From Burkholderiales bacterium (lineage in GTDB: Bacteria; Pseudomonadota; Gammaproteobacteria; Burkholderiales; Casimicrobiaceae): a stretch of 64,000 bases of DNA. This document shows positions 17,755-26,518 of the stretch, piece after piece. The stretch lies in NCBI GenBank assembly GCA_031270015.1, contig JAISYH010000039.1, forward strand, positions 1 through 64,000. Reading direction: 5' to 3'. The notes below the pieces were generated by a model. That model searched no databases. It was not told the origin of the DNA and saw only the letters and a program-made list of their open reading frames with translations. How positions within the stretch are numbered: position 1 is the first letter of the stretch; each line of letters begins with the position of its first letter. The position numbers and the translations under genes are program-made.

Positions 17755-19128
17755 ATGCCCGAACCGGATCAAGAAATCGAATCACTGAAATTGCCGCCGC
17801 ATTCGTTGGAAGCGGAGCAGGCTATTCTGGGTGGATTGCTCATCGACAATGAGGCGATGGATCGCATCGGCGACTTGATCGCGCGAGACGATTTTTACGC
17901 CGATTCCCACCGTCTGATTTTTGACCATATCGAAAAATTGAGCGGTGGTGGCAAGGCTGTCGATGTCGTGACTGTTTCCGCCGCGCTGGAGGCGGTGCAA
18001 AAACTTGATTATGTCGGCGGCTTGCCCTATATCGGCGCGTTGGCGCAGAACGTACCGACGGCGGCGAATATTCGCCATTACGCTCAGATCGTCCGTGATC
18101 GCTCGATATTGCGCCAACTGATCGGCACGGCGGGCAAAATCGCCGACGGCGCGTACAACCCGTTTGGCAAAAGCGCGAAAGACATCCTCGACGAAGCCGA
18201 AGCAAGCATCTTGCATATCGCCGAACAGGGCATACGCGGGCAAAAACAGTATGCCGAAATTCATCATGTGCTTGCGGAAGTCGTCGAGCGCGTCGAAAAA
18301 CTTTTCCACGATCCTGCCGATGTGACCGGTGTGCCGACGGGATTTACCGATTTGGACAGGATGACTTCCGGTTTTCAAGGCGGTGATTTGGTAATCATCG
18401 CCGGTCGCCCGTCGATGGGAAAAACCGCTTTGGCGCTCAATATTGGTGAGCATGTTGCTTTGGAGAAAAAATTACCGATTGTCGTTTTTTCGATGGAAAT
18501 GTCGGCGACGCAATTGGCGCAGCGGATGCTCGGGTCGGTGGGGCATTTATCCAGCCAAAGCTTGCGTACCGGGCGTTTACAAAGGGACGATTGGGACAAA
18601 TTGTCGCACGCGCTGGGTCGTTTGAGCGAAGCGCCGATCATGATCGATGAAACACCCGCGATGTCGGTGATCGAAGTGCGTTCGCGCGCGCGGCGGATCA
18701 AACGGCACTTCAAAGGGCAAGAACTGGGGTTGGTGATCGTGGATTATTTGCAGTTGATGCAAAGTTCCACATCGCAGGGTGAAAACCGGGCAACCGAAAT
18801 CTCTGAAATTTCACGTTCTTTGAAAGCGCTGGCGAAAGAACTCGATGTGCCGGTAGTCGCGCTGTCACAGCTCAATCGCAGTCTGGAACAACGTCCGAAC
18901 AAACGTCCTGTGATGTCCGATTTGCGCGAATCGGGCGCGATCGAGCAGGATGCCGATGTAATTTTATTTATTTACCGGGATGAAGTGTATAACCCCGATA
19001 GTCCTGACAAAGGGACGGCGGAAATCATCGTCAGCAAGCAGCGTAACGGTCCGACCGGGGTGGTGCGTTTGGCATTTCTCGGAGAATATACGCGCTTCGA
19101 AAACTTCGCGTTGCCCGGAACGTATTAA
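17755..19128 (+). CDS. dnaB: Replicative DNA helicase DnaB
   Basis: DnaB is the hexameric 5'-3' helicase of the replication fork. The 457-residue product has the N-terminal helical domain (LPPHSLEAEQAILGGLLIDN near residue 11) and a RecA-like motor: Walker A GRPSMGKTAL near 217, VDYLQLM near 332, QLNRSLEQRPNKRP near 375 and the SGAIEQDADVI motif. No intein is present. It has its own upstream region after the L9 terminator. Confidence 0.97.
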   Translation: MPEPDQEIESLKLPPHSLEAEQAILGGLLIDNEAMDRIGDLIARDDFYADSHRLIFDHIEKLSGGGKAVDVVTVSAALEAVQKLDYVGGLPYIGALAQNVPTAANIRHYAQIVRDRSILRQLIGTAGKIADGAYNPFGKSAKDILDEAEASILHIAEQGIRGQKQYAEIHHVLAEVVERVEKLFHDPADVTGVPTGFTDLDRMTSGFQGGDLVIIAGRPSMGKTALALNIGEHVALEKKLPIVVFSMEMSATQLAQRMLGSVGHLSSQSLRTGRLQRDDWDKLSHALGRLSEAPIMIDETPAMSVIEVRSRARRIKRHFKGQELGLVIVDYLQLMQSSTSQGENRATEISEISRSLKALAKELDVPVVALSQLNRSLEQRPNKRPVMSDLRESGAIEQDADVILFIYRDEVYNPDSPDKGTAEIIVSKQRNGPTGVVRLAFLGEYTRFENFALPGTY

Positions 19129-19413
19129 ATCGCGTCCCACAATCGATGAATTTCCTAGAGACGATTCGGCGTGACGGGCGCTGAGCAAAATATTAGTTTT
19201 TCGCTTAAAAAACAAAGGGCGGCGCAAATAATTCAGGTTTTTGGAAAGAGGCAACCAAAATGCTTTTTTGTTCGCGATTGCTTACCGTCCAATTAAAAGA
19301 ATAAAAGAAGCGCGATGTATCTAAAAATAGATAACGATTGCGTGTCATATTCCCGGCGCCAATAACAACAAAAATATTTATTTTCTCCGTAAAAAACAAT
19401 ACTGACCTTGAAA
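19129..19413. other. Gap between dnaB and the nap promoter
   Basis: No coding region is supported over this 285-base stretch. It becomes AT-rich toward the FNR-type site at 19414. Confidence 0.4.
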
Positions 19414-19427
19414 TTGATATAGGTCAA
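19414..19427 (+). promoter_or_regulatory. FNR/ANR-type binding site for the nap operon
   Basis: TTGAT-ATAG-GTCAA differs by one base from the consensus TTGAT-N4-ATCAA. Its centre (19420.5) lies about 41.5 bases upstream of the start predicted from the -10 TATGAT at 19449-19454. That is the exact geometry of an FNR-activated class II promoter. Confidence 0.8.
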
Positions 19428-19448
19428 AACATGTTTTCTTTAGGTAAG

Positions 19449-19454
19449 TATGAT
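19449..19454 (+). promoter_or_regulatory. -10 box of the napDAGHB promoter
   Basis: TATGAT, placed 21 bases after the FNR-type site. It predicts a transcript start near 19461-19462 and a leader of about 65 bases. Confidence 0.6.
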
Positions 19455-19526
19455 GCACTAACCTATACCGATTCGAGAGGGGGTTGTCGCTTGAATTACG
19501 ATGGGGGAAAGAGAGAGAGAACACAC

Positions 19527-19811
19527 ATGAATATGTCGGGAATTCTAGTTGTTGCCAAACCGGAACAGTGTGAGGAAGTCGCGGCTGCTTTGGCAAAGTT
19601 GCCGGGGATAGAAGTTTTCCAGAAAGATGTGGAAAGCGGAAAGATCGTTATCGTTCAAGAAGCGACGTCCATCGAACAAGAAGCGGACGGCGCGCGCGTG
19701 ATCCAACAGATTCCGGGCGTGATTACGGTCAATATGGTCTACCATTATTTTGCCGATGATCCATCGCTAAAGTATCCTTCTTCCGAAACAGCAGAATTAT
19801 CATCGTATTGA
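19527..19811 (+). CDS. napD: NapD chaperone for NapA
   Basis: NapD binds the Tat signal peptide of NapA and is needed for its maturation before export. From ATG 19527 the product is 94 residues (ATG 19533, two codons on, is also possible). The ferredoxin-like fold pattern is visible: MSGILVVAKPEQCEEVAAAL, LPGIEVF, GKIVIVQEA, IPGVITVNMVYHYF. It is the first gene after the FNR-type promoter and lies 58 bases before napA. Confidence 0.92.
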   Translation: MNMSGILVVAKPEQCEEVAAALAKLPGIEVFQKDVESGKIVIVQEATSIEQEADGARVIQQIPGVITVNMVYHYFADDPSLKYPSSETAELSSY

Positions 19812-19869
19812 TTTGTTGTTAGTTCATAACTGCGCGAGATGCGTTAACCGATGTTCTAAAGGAGTTCAC

Positions 19870-22614
19870 ATGACCAGCCTATCACGTCGAGAATTCATGA
19901 AGAAAAGTATTGCCGCAACGACGGCGGCAACCGTTGGATTACCGGTAACCAAAGCCGCTTTGGCGCAAGCCAGAAACGCTGAAGCCGGATGGAAGTGGGA
20001 TAAAAGTGTATGTCGTTTTTGCGGAACGGGTTGCGGCGAACAGGTCGCCACGTTCGAAGGTAAAATCGTCGCGATCAAAGGCGATCCCGATGCGCCGGTG
20101 AATCGCGGTCTGAATTGTATCAAGGGCTATTTCAACGGTCGTATTTTGTATGGTGAAGATCGTTTGACCCAGCCTCTGATGCGGATGAAAAACGGCAAAT
20201 TCGATAAAACCGGCGATTTTGTTCCGGTGACATGGGAACAAGCGTTCGATGAAATCACGGCGCAGTTCAAGCGTGTCTATAAAGAAAAAGGTCCGGCGGC
20301 TGTTGCGATGCTGACATCGGGACAATCATTGGTTCAGGAAGGTTATGCTGCAGCCAAATTGATGAAGGGCGGCTTCCGTTCCAACAATATTGATCCGAAC
20401 GCGCGTTTATGTATGGCAAGCGCGGTAGTCGGTTTCTATCAAACGTTTGGTATCGACGAGCCGGCGAACTGCTATGATGATTTCGAGCTTGCCGACATCA
20501 CCGTACTGTGGGGCAACAATATGGCTGAAGCGCATCCGATCCTCTGGTCGCGCGCGACAGATCGCCGTCTTGCCGCCAAAGATTCACGGATCATCAACAT
20601 CACGACTTACCGCAATATGTGTTCGGATATCGCGGATTTGGAAATTATCTTCAAGCCGAATACCGATCTGGCGATTCTGAACTACATTGCGCGTGAAATG
20701 GTCCAACGCAATGCGGTCAATATGGATTTCGTCAATAAGCACTGTGTATTTGCGACCGGTCCGGTTGATATCGGTTACGGCATGCGCCCAACCGATAAAT
20801 TTGCATTCCCTGCGGAAAAAGATACGCAAGCACAACAGTTGAAACATACCATCGATAAATATGAAGCTATCGCGCAACGCCGTAAGGAAGGTACGGTTGC
20901 TGAAACAGCCAAGGCGGCCCCTGACGCGCATTGGCAGATTTCTTATGACGAGTTCAAGAGAGGATTGGAGCCGTACACACTCGATTTTGTCGCTGAATTG
21001 GCGAAAGGCGATCCCGACGAATCGTTGAATGCGTTTAAGAACAAGCTGAAACAACTTGCCGATTACTATATCTCCGGTCGGCAAAAGAATATCTTGTCGC
21101 TGTGGTGTATGGGCGTGAATCAGCATGTGCGCGGTGTTTGGGTCAACGAGCAAATTTATATGTTGCATTTGCTGTTGGGCAAACATGGTACGCCGGGTAA
21201 TGGCGCGTTTTCGCTGACGGGTCAGCCGTCTGCTTGTGGCACGGCGCGTGAAGTGGGTACATTCAGTCACCGTTTGCCAGCCGACATGTTGGTTGCCAAT
21301 GGCGCGCATCGCGCGCGCACCGAAAAGCTCTGGAAACTTCCCGCCAAGACGTTGAACCCGAAAGTAGGTACGGCGTTGATGGTCGCGATGCGTGGACTCG
21401 AGGACGGTTCAGTGAATTTCGTTTGGACGCAAACGGTGAATTTGTTCCAGTCTGTGCCGAACACCAACCACTGGCTAAAAGCGGCGCGTGATCCGAAAAA
21501 CTTCATCGTAGTCGCCGATTCGTATCCGACATTGTCGGGCAAAGTCGCCGACGTGATTTTGCCGGCGGCGATGATTAACGAGAAATGGGGTGGATACGGT
21601 AACGCTGAGCGCAGAATGCAGGTCTGGCGGCAAAGGGTCAACGCGCCGGGTCAAGCGCGCGCCGATGTCTGGATGATGCTCGAATTTTCGAAACGCTTCA
21701 CATTGAAAGAAGTTTGGGGCGAATTGCCGCTACCGGGTCTGAAAGTGGACGGTTTCCCGGAAAATAAAATGCCAAGCGTTCTCGAAGAGGCAAAGAAGAT
21801 GGGTTATAACGAGGATATGACGTTATACGAAGTCTTATTTGCGCATGCCGATAACAAGAAATTCGCGTGGCCTGATCCTGTCGCGAAAGGCGAGGACAAC
21901 ACGGTCGTCAAACTGTTGGGCGACGGTTGGTTCGTTGAAAAAGCATTGTTCGAAGAATATCGTCAGTTTACCGTCGGTCATCAACATGATCTGGCGTCAT
22001 TCGACGAATATTATGCCGATAACGTGCGGGGTCTACGCTGGCCGATCGTGAATGGTAAAGAAACCAAATGGCGTTTCTCGGAAGGTAACGACCCCTACGT
22101 CAAACCGGGCGAAGGCTATAATTTCTATGGTCCGCTGCTCAAAGCGACGGGAACCGGCGATTTGGACGGTGTCAAAGACGCCACGCCGAAACCGTTACCA
22201 GGTAGGGCGAAAATTTTCTTCCGTCCATATGCGGCTTATCCAGAGCAATTGAGTAAAGAATACGATTTGCAACTGTGTACTGGTCGTATCCTTGAGCACT
22301 GGCATACCGGTTCGATGACACGCCGTGTTCCCGAACTGCACCGTGCCGCGCCGAGCGCCGTTTTGTATATGCACGAAGCAGATGCTCAAGCGCGCGGTTT
22401 GAAACATCAAGACCTTACTTGGGTCGAAACCCGTCGTGGTAAGATCAAGATGATTCTGGATACGAGAGGGCGTAACAAGGTAGCGAAAGGCACGATCTTC
22501 GGCGCGTTCTTTGACGAAGGTGTTCAGGTAAATCAATTGACATTGGATGCAACCGATCCACTATCTCTTGAACCTGATTACAAGAAATCAGCGGCTAAGG
22601 TTTATAAAGCCTGA
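19870..22614 (+). CDS. napA: Periplasmic nitrate reductase, catalytic subunit NapA
   Basis: NapA reduces nitrate to nitrite in the periplasm using a Mo-bis-MGD cofactor and one [4Fe-4S] cluster. The start at ATG 19870 gives 914 residues with a Tat signal (SRREFMKK, then AATTAATVGLPVTKAALAQA). Cluster ligands are CRFCGTGC (Cys48, 51, 55) and Cys83 (GLNCIKG). Cys181 (NARLCMASAVVG) is the expected Mo ligand. Length and insertions, as well as the VNGKETKWRF and LDATDPLS stretches, resemble the long epsilonproteobacterial NapA form (about 925) more than the 828-residue E. coli type. The frame is intact. Confidence 0.97.
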   Translation: MTSLSRREFMKKSIAATTAATVGLPVTKAALAQARNAEAGWKWDKSVCRFCGTGCGEQVATFEGKIVAIKGDPDAPVNRGLNCIKGYFNGRILYGEDRLTQPLMRMKNGKFDKTGDFVPVTWEQAFDEITAQFKRVYKEKGPAAVAMLTSGQSLVQEGYAAAKLMKGGFRSNNIDPNARLCMASAVVGFYQTFGIDEPANCYDDFELADITVLWGNNMAEAHPILWSRATDRRLAAKDSRIINITTYRNMCSDIADLEIIFKPNTDLAILNYIAREMVQRNAVNMDFVNKHCVFATGPVDIGYGMRPTDKFAFPAEKDTQAQQLKHTIDKYEAIAQRRKEGTVAETAKAAPDAHWQISYDEFKRGLEPYTLDFVAELAKGDPDESLNAFKNKLKQLADYYISGRQKNILSLWCMGVNQHVRGVWVNEQIYMLHLLLGKHGTPGNGAFSLTGQPSACGTAREVGTFSHRLPADMLVANGAHRARTEKLWKLPAKTLNPKVGTALMVAMRGLEDGSVNFVWTQTVNLFQSVPNTNHWLKAARDPKNFIVVADSYPTLSGKVADVILPAAMINEKWGGYGNAERRMQVWRQRVNAPGQARADVWMMLEFSKRFTLKEVWGELPLPGLKVDGFPENKMPSVLEEAKKMGYNEDMTLYEVLFAHADNKKFAWPDPVAKGEDNTVVKLLGDGWFVEKALFEEYRQFTVGHQHDLASFDEYYADNVRGLRWPIVNGKETKWRFSEGNDPYVKPGEGYNFYGPLLKATGTGDLDGVKDATPKPLPGRAKIFFRPYAAYPEQLSKEYDLQLCTGRILEHWHTGSMTRRVPELHRAAPSAVLYMHEADAQARGLKHQDLTWVETRRGKIKMILDTRGRNKVAKGTIFGAFFDEGVQVNQLTLDATDPLSLEPDYKKSAAKVYKA

Positions 22615-22627
22615 TCGATGACGGTAG

Positions 22628-22657
22628 ACCGAAAAACCCCGTACGGGGTTTTTCGGT
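22628..22657 (+). terminator. Terminator-like hairpin between napA and napG
   Basis: CCGAAAAACCCC and GGGGTTTTTCGG form a perfect 12-bp stem with a GTAC loop, starting 15 bases after napA. The T-rich arm makes it terminator-like, although the following gene on the same strand is part of the operon. It could limit napGHB expression or protect the napDA message. Confidence 0.75.
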
Positions 22658-22673
22658 TCGTGACGAGCTTCTG

Positions 22674-23474
22674 ATGGAACAAACAAATCGACGGCAATTC
22701 CTGATTCGTACCGCGCAAATGACCGGCGCTGCTGCTTGTATTGGCATCGTCTGGACTGTGTTAATACAGAATCAGGCGCAAGTTGCCGCGCATGCGTTGC
22801 GTCCCCCCGGCGCGTTGTCGGAGTCGGATTTCATGGCGCAATGTCTCAAATGCGGGCAGTGCGTCAATGCTTGTCCTTACGATACGTTGAAATTATCGAC
22901 GATTGCCGATGTGGCGCCGATTGGGACGCCGTACTTCATCGCGCGGGAGATTCCTTGCGAGATGTGCGCGGATGTTCCTTGTGTTCCCGTTTGTCCGTCG
23001 GGCGCGTTAGATAGAAATTTCACTGATATCACTAAAGCGCGTATGGGGCTTGCGGTGATTGACGAAGAAATGTGTTTGTCTTGGCGTGGTTTGCGATGCG
23101 AAGTGTGCTATCGTGTTTGCCCGGTGCGCGATAAAGCGATCAGTTTGACGATCGTGCAGCGTGAAACCAGCAGACACGCGGTTTTCGAGCCGGTGATTCA
23201 TAGCGAGCATTGCACCGGATGCGGCAAATGTGAAAAAGCCTGTCCTACAGAAGAGGCGGCGGTTCGCGTATTATGGCCGCAATTCGTGCAAGGCAAGCTG
23301 GGCGAGCATTACAGTCCAACGCAAGGAGATAATTTCAAAGTTCAAGATATCGGAAAAAACACCAATATCGCCAAAGAACTCAAACCGGGCAGCAAAGAGC
23401 AAGCCGCGCCTGGCATGAATTATTTCAACCAATCTGGTGGACGTGAAGGCGAAATTCCGGGAGGGAAACCGTGA
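22674..23474 (+). CDS. napG: NapG, periplasmic iron-sulfur quinol-dehydrogenase subunit
   Basis: NapG works with membrane-bound NapH to pass electrons from quinol to NapAB. The 266-residue product has a Tat signal (NRRQFLIRTAQMTGAAACIG). Four [4Fe-4S] motifs are visible: CLKCGQCVNACPYD, CEMCADVPCVPVCP, the CEVCYRVCP region, and CTGCGKCEKACP. A Gly/Asn/Gln-rich tail ends it. It overlaps napH by four bases. NapC is absent from the window, so NapGH is the likely quinol route. Confidence 0.94.
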   Translation: MEQTNRRQFLIRTAQMTGAAACIGIVWTVLIQNQAQVAAHALRPPGALSESDFMAQCLKCGQCVNACPYDTLKLSTIADVAPIGTPYFIAREIPCEMCADVPCVPVCPSGALDRNFTDITKARMGLAVIDEEMCLSWRGLRCEVCYRVCPVRDKAISLTIVQRETSRHAVFEPVIHSEHCTGCGKCEKACPTEEAAVRVLWPQFVQGKLGEHYSPTQGDNFKVQDIGKNTNIAKELKPGSKEQAAPGMNYFNQSGGREGEIPGGKP

Positions 23475-24430
23475 ACGAAGTCAAAAACGGTGCGACCATG
23501 ACCACCGAATCGGCTCCACAAAAGCCAGTGTCTCGTCCTCCGATCCGGCATTTTCAGATACCGCTTACGCTTGGCGGCAAGCTGTATGTCTGGCGTTTTC
23601 TCATTGCGCGGCGCTTGGTGCAAATCGGCGTGTTGATTTTGTTTATTGGCACCGCGCATTGGGGATGGACGCTGTTCAATCAGCCTGTTCTATCAGGAGA
23701 TTTATCGTCGTCGCGTTTTCTCGGCGTGATTCCATTGTCCGATCCTTTTGCGGTATTGCAAATCATCGCCAGTCGACACATGCCGATTTTCGATGCTTTT
23801 CTTGGCGCGGCGATTGTTTTCTTGTTTTATTTGTTATTGGGCGGCCGCGTGTTTTGCTCGTGGCTGTGTCCGGTAAACATGGTAACCGATCTAGCCAATT
23901 GGTTGCGCGAAAAAGTCGGCGTGCGCAGTCTGTTCATCGTTCCGGCGAAAACGCGCTACTGGGGGCTTTTGTTGGCGCTGATTTTATCTTTTATCTTGGG
24001 CGTTGCCGCGTTTGAATGGATCAGCCCGATTGCCGTGATGCACCGCGAGCTGATTTTCGGAATGGGTATCGGGTTGATCGCGGTGTTGGGTATATTTATT
24101 TTCGACCTGCTGATCATGGCGCATGGCTGGTGCGGGCATCTTTGTCCGCTCGGCGCGTTTTGGTCGATTGTCGGACGTGTCGGGCAGGTACGCGTAGCGT
24201 TCGATGATGCCGCTTGTTCTCGTTGCGGAGACTGCGTCAAAGTATGTCCGGAACCGCTCGTTCTTAATTTCAAAGAAGCCGCGCGTCACGGCATGATACG
24301 TTTTGGAGAATGTACCAATTGCGGTAAATGTGTCTCGATTTGCCCTGAACAATGTCTTTCATTTAATCTTCGTGCGTGCATTCGTAAAGGCGCAGAGCCG
24401 TCGCAGACCACGCATAATTCATCATCCTGA
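23471..24430 (+). CDS. napH: NapH, membrane quinol dehydrogenase subunit
   Basis: NapH is the integral membrane partner of NapG. The GTG at 23471 overlaps the napG stop; the product is 319 residues. Four hydrophobic segments are visible (near 55-75, 100-125, 160-180, 195-220). The two CxxxCP motifs are CSWLCP and CGHLCP, and two C-terminal [4Fe-4S] motifs follow: CSRCGDCVKVCP and CTNCGKCVSICP. The clusters face the cytoplasm in the family model. Confidence 0.94.
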   Translation: MNEVKNGATMTTESAPQKPVSRPPIRHFQIPLTLGGKLYVWRFLIARRLVQIGVLILFIGTAHWGWTLFNQPVLSGDLSSSRFLGVIPLSDPFAVLQIIASRHMPIFDAFLGAAIVFLFYLLLGGRVFCSWLCPVNMVTDLANWLREKVGVRSLFIVPAKTRYWGLLLALILSFILGVAAFEWISPIAVMHRELIFGMGIGLIAVLGIFIFDLLIMAHGWCGHLCPLGAFWSIVGRVGQVRVAFDDAACSRCGDCVKVCPEPLVLNFKEAARHGMIRFGECTNCGKCVSICPEQCLSFNLRACIRKGAEPSQTTHNSSS

Positions 24431-24449
24431 AACCGAGAGAGGAAAAATT

Positions 24450-24902
24450 ATGAAACGCTTGACCTTGATTGTTGTATCCAGTTTAATCGTCGGCTTGGTT
24501 GCTTGTGCAACGCAGTCGATTCCTGATTCTCAAATTGGGCTTTCCAAAGCCAGCGTTTTTGAAACGCAAACTCCGACACCATACGCCCTCGATGGCAAGG
24601 GCGCGGGCGGCGCGGCGGAAGCAGCCTACGGGGTACCGCCGTTAATCCCACATGAAATCGCGAGTTACCAGACTAGTCGAGAGAATAACATGTGTATCGC
24701 TTGCCACGATCGCCCGGGACAAACCAAGAAAGTCGGTGATCCCAACGATCCGCAACCCATTCCCTCTTCTCATTATGTCAGCGCTAAGCCTGGCGAAAAA
24801 CTCAGAGTTTCTGGCGCCAATTATCATTGCGAGCTTTGTCACGCGCCGGCAGCGAACGTGCCCGACCTCGTGAAAAATACAGGTCCAAAACCAAAGCGTT
24901 AG
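24450..24902 (+). CDS. napB: NapB, di-haem cytochrome c subunit of nitrate reductase
   Basis: NapB passes electrons to NapA. The 150-residue product has two c-type haem motifs, CIACH (Cys82) and CELCH (Cys127). Conserved SHYVSAK lies between them, with a distal His. AGAGAGGAAAAATT precedes the start. The signal peptide ends LVAC, a canonical lipobox, so this NapB may be lipid-anchored rather than freely soluble. It is the last gene of napDAGHB. Confidence 0.93.
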   Translation: MKRLTLIVVSSLIVGLVACATQSIPDSQIGLSKASVFETQTPTPYALDGKGAGGAAEAAYGVPPLIPHEIASYQTSRENNMCIACHDRPGQTKKVGDPNDPQPIPSSHYVSAKPGEKLRVSGANYHCELCHAPAANVPDLVKNTGPKPKR

Positions 24903-25284
24903 TCGGCGGTTTCGCAGGGCATCGCTACCTAAGCAGTATTCGTCTCAAACAAAGGGTTCGCTTACGCGAACCCTTTGGTCGCGTTCAAATAGATAAAATT
25001 CAAACGGATGAAATCAGTTTGAACATGACTTCATCCAAGCCGACAACTTCGCTCGATGACTGAAAGCGCTTGGGTTCTGACGCTTTATTGATTGATACCT
25101 TTGCCAAACTTGGACAACTCGACCCGAACGGTTTATTATGGATCAAGACCAGTAAATGACGGGGTAAACACCCTGCGCACAACCATTTTATGACATTGCC
25201 AAAAAAATTGACAACTTTCATTAGCTAGGTCGAGAGTTTATCTTCTACAATGAAAACAATTCCATTTTATTCTGGAGATTACAA
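24903..25284. other. 382-base gap between napB and the aminotransferase
   Basis: It holds an 11-12-bp inverted repeat (AAAGGGTTCGC / GCGAACCCTTT, loop TTAC, about 24950-24976), probably the end of the nap operon despite a weak T tail. Further on a short open frame (ending GLLWIKTSK and a stop near 25158) looks like a possible gene remnant but is too short to identify. The promoter of the next gene must lie in the last 100 bases. Confidence 0.45.
24950..24976 (+). terminator. Probable nap operon terminator hairpin
   Basis: Perfect stem AAAGGGTTCGC / GCGAACCCTTT around TTAC, 48 bases after napB. No long T run follows, so the role is tentative. Confidence 0.55.
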
Positions 25285-26505
25285 ATGAAAGAAGAGAGAA
25301 AAGTTACTCGTGAGCTTTTCGATCAAATCATGGTGCCCTGTTATGCACCAGCGCCGTTTATTCCTGTGCGTGGTTTGGGTGCGCGTGTTTGGGATCAGCG
25401 AGAACGGATGTATATCGACTTTAGCGCAGGCGTTGCTGTGAACGCGCTGGGGCATTGTCATCCGGTGATGATTAAGGCGATTGAAGGTCAAGCAAGAGAG
25501 CTTTGGCATGTTTCCAATTGGATGACCAATGAACCGGCGCTGCGGTTGGCGCAACGGTTGATCAAACATACGTTTGCCGAGCGCGTTTTCTTTTGTAATT
25601 CCGGCGCAGAAGCGAATGAAGCGGCGCTGAAACTGGCTCGCCGTTATGCGCACGACCGTTTTAGCGCGCAAAAAGTCGAAGTGATTTCGACACAAAACGC
25701 TTTCCACGGACGTACCCTGTTTACGGTCACGGCGGGCGGGCAACCCAAATATTCTTCGGGTTTCGGTCCCACGCCGGGCAACGTGACGCACGTACCTTAT
25801 AACGATATCGAGGCATTGCAAAATTGCTTCGAACGATACGGTGATAACGTGTGCGCGACGATCGTCGAGACGATACAAGGTGAGGGTGGCGTGATCTCAG
25901 GAACGCAAGAGTTTCTGCATATGGCGCAACACTTGTGCAAATGGCATAAAGCGATCTTAATCATCGATGAAGTGCAAACGGGCATGGGGCGTACCGGTTC
26001 TTTGTTTTCATATATGGACAAAGGCGTGATGCCGGATATTTTGACTTCGGCGAAAGGCTTGGGCGGCGGCATTCCGATAGGCGCGATGCTGACGACGCAT
26101 GAGTTTGCCAGTGTATTCACGCCTGGCGTGCATGGCACGACATACGGCGGTAATCCTCTGGCGTGCGCCGTTGCCGCGGCGGTGTTCGATACGATCAACA
26201 CGCCGGAGTTTTTGGATGGTGTGAAAACGCGGCACATGATGTTCATGGCGGGATTGAAGAAAATCAACGCGAATCAATCGTTCTTCAAAGAAATTCGCGG
26301 CGAAGGATTGCTGATCGGCTGTGAATTGAACGACGACAGGCGTGGCAAAGCCGCCGATATCGTCGCTGCCGCCGGTAAGCAAGGATTGCTAATTTTGATG
26401 GCGGGCGCGGATGTGGTGCGGATCGCGCCGCCGCTCAATATCAGCGAAGAAGATATCATCGAAGGATTGGCGCGATTGGAAAAAGCGTTGACGGCGAAAG
26501 TATAA
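25285..26505 (+). CDS. argD: Class III aminotransferase, acetylornithine/succinylornithine type
   Basis: A 406-residue PLP-dependent aminotransferase. The best fit is ArgD (N-acetylornithine to N-acetylglutamate semialdehyde in arginine synthesis), possibly also acting as DapC or AstC. Visible motifs are VFFCNSGAEANEAALKLAR (PLP phosphate), FHGRT, IIDEVQTGMGRTG with the PLP-contacting Asp, and the Schiff-base Lys257 in SAKGLGGG. GTTYGGNPLACA follows. A GGAG site precedes the ATG. The two genes that follow (ogt, xerD) are closely spaced on the same strand. Confidence 0.88.
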   Translation: MKEERKVTRELFDQIMVPCYAPAPFIPVRGLGARVWDQRERMYIDFSAGVAVNALGHCHPVMIKAIEGQARELWHVSNWMTNEPALRLAQRLIKHTFAERVFFCNSGAEANEAALKLARRYAHDRFSAQKVEVISTQNAFHGRTLFTVTAGGQPKYSSGFGPTPGNVTHVPYNDIEALQNCFERYGDNVCATIVETIQGEGGVISGTQEFLHMAQHLCKWHKAILIIDEVQTGMGRTGSLFSYMDKGVMPDILTSAKGLGGGIPIGAMLTTHEFASVFTPGVHGTTYGGNPLACAVAAAVFDTINTPEFLDGVKTRHMMFMAGLKKINANQSFFKEIRGEGLLIGCELNDDRRGKAADIVAAAGKQGLLILMAGADVVRIAPPLNISEEDIIEGLARLEKALTAKV

Positions 26506-26518
26506 GATTCCGGTGTCA

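Noticed and set aside
25000-25221. 73-residue minus-strand ORF before the aminotransferase
   Set aside because: No RBS, no domain, and it crosses the probable promoter region.
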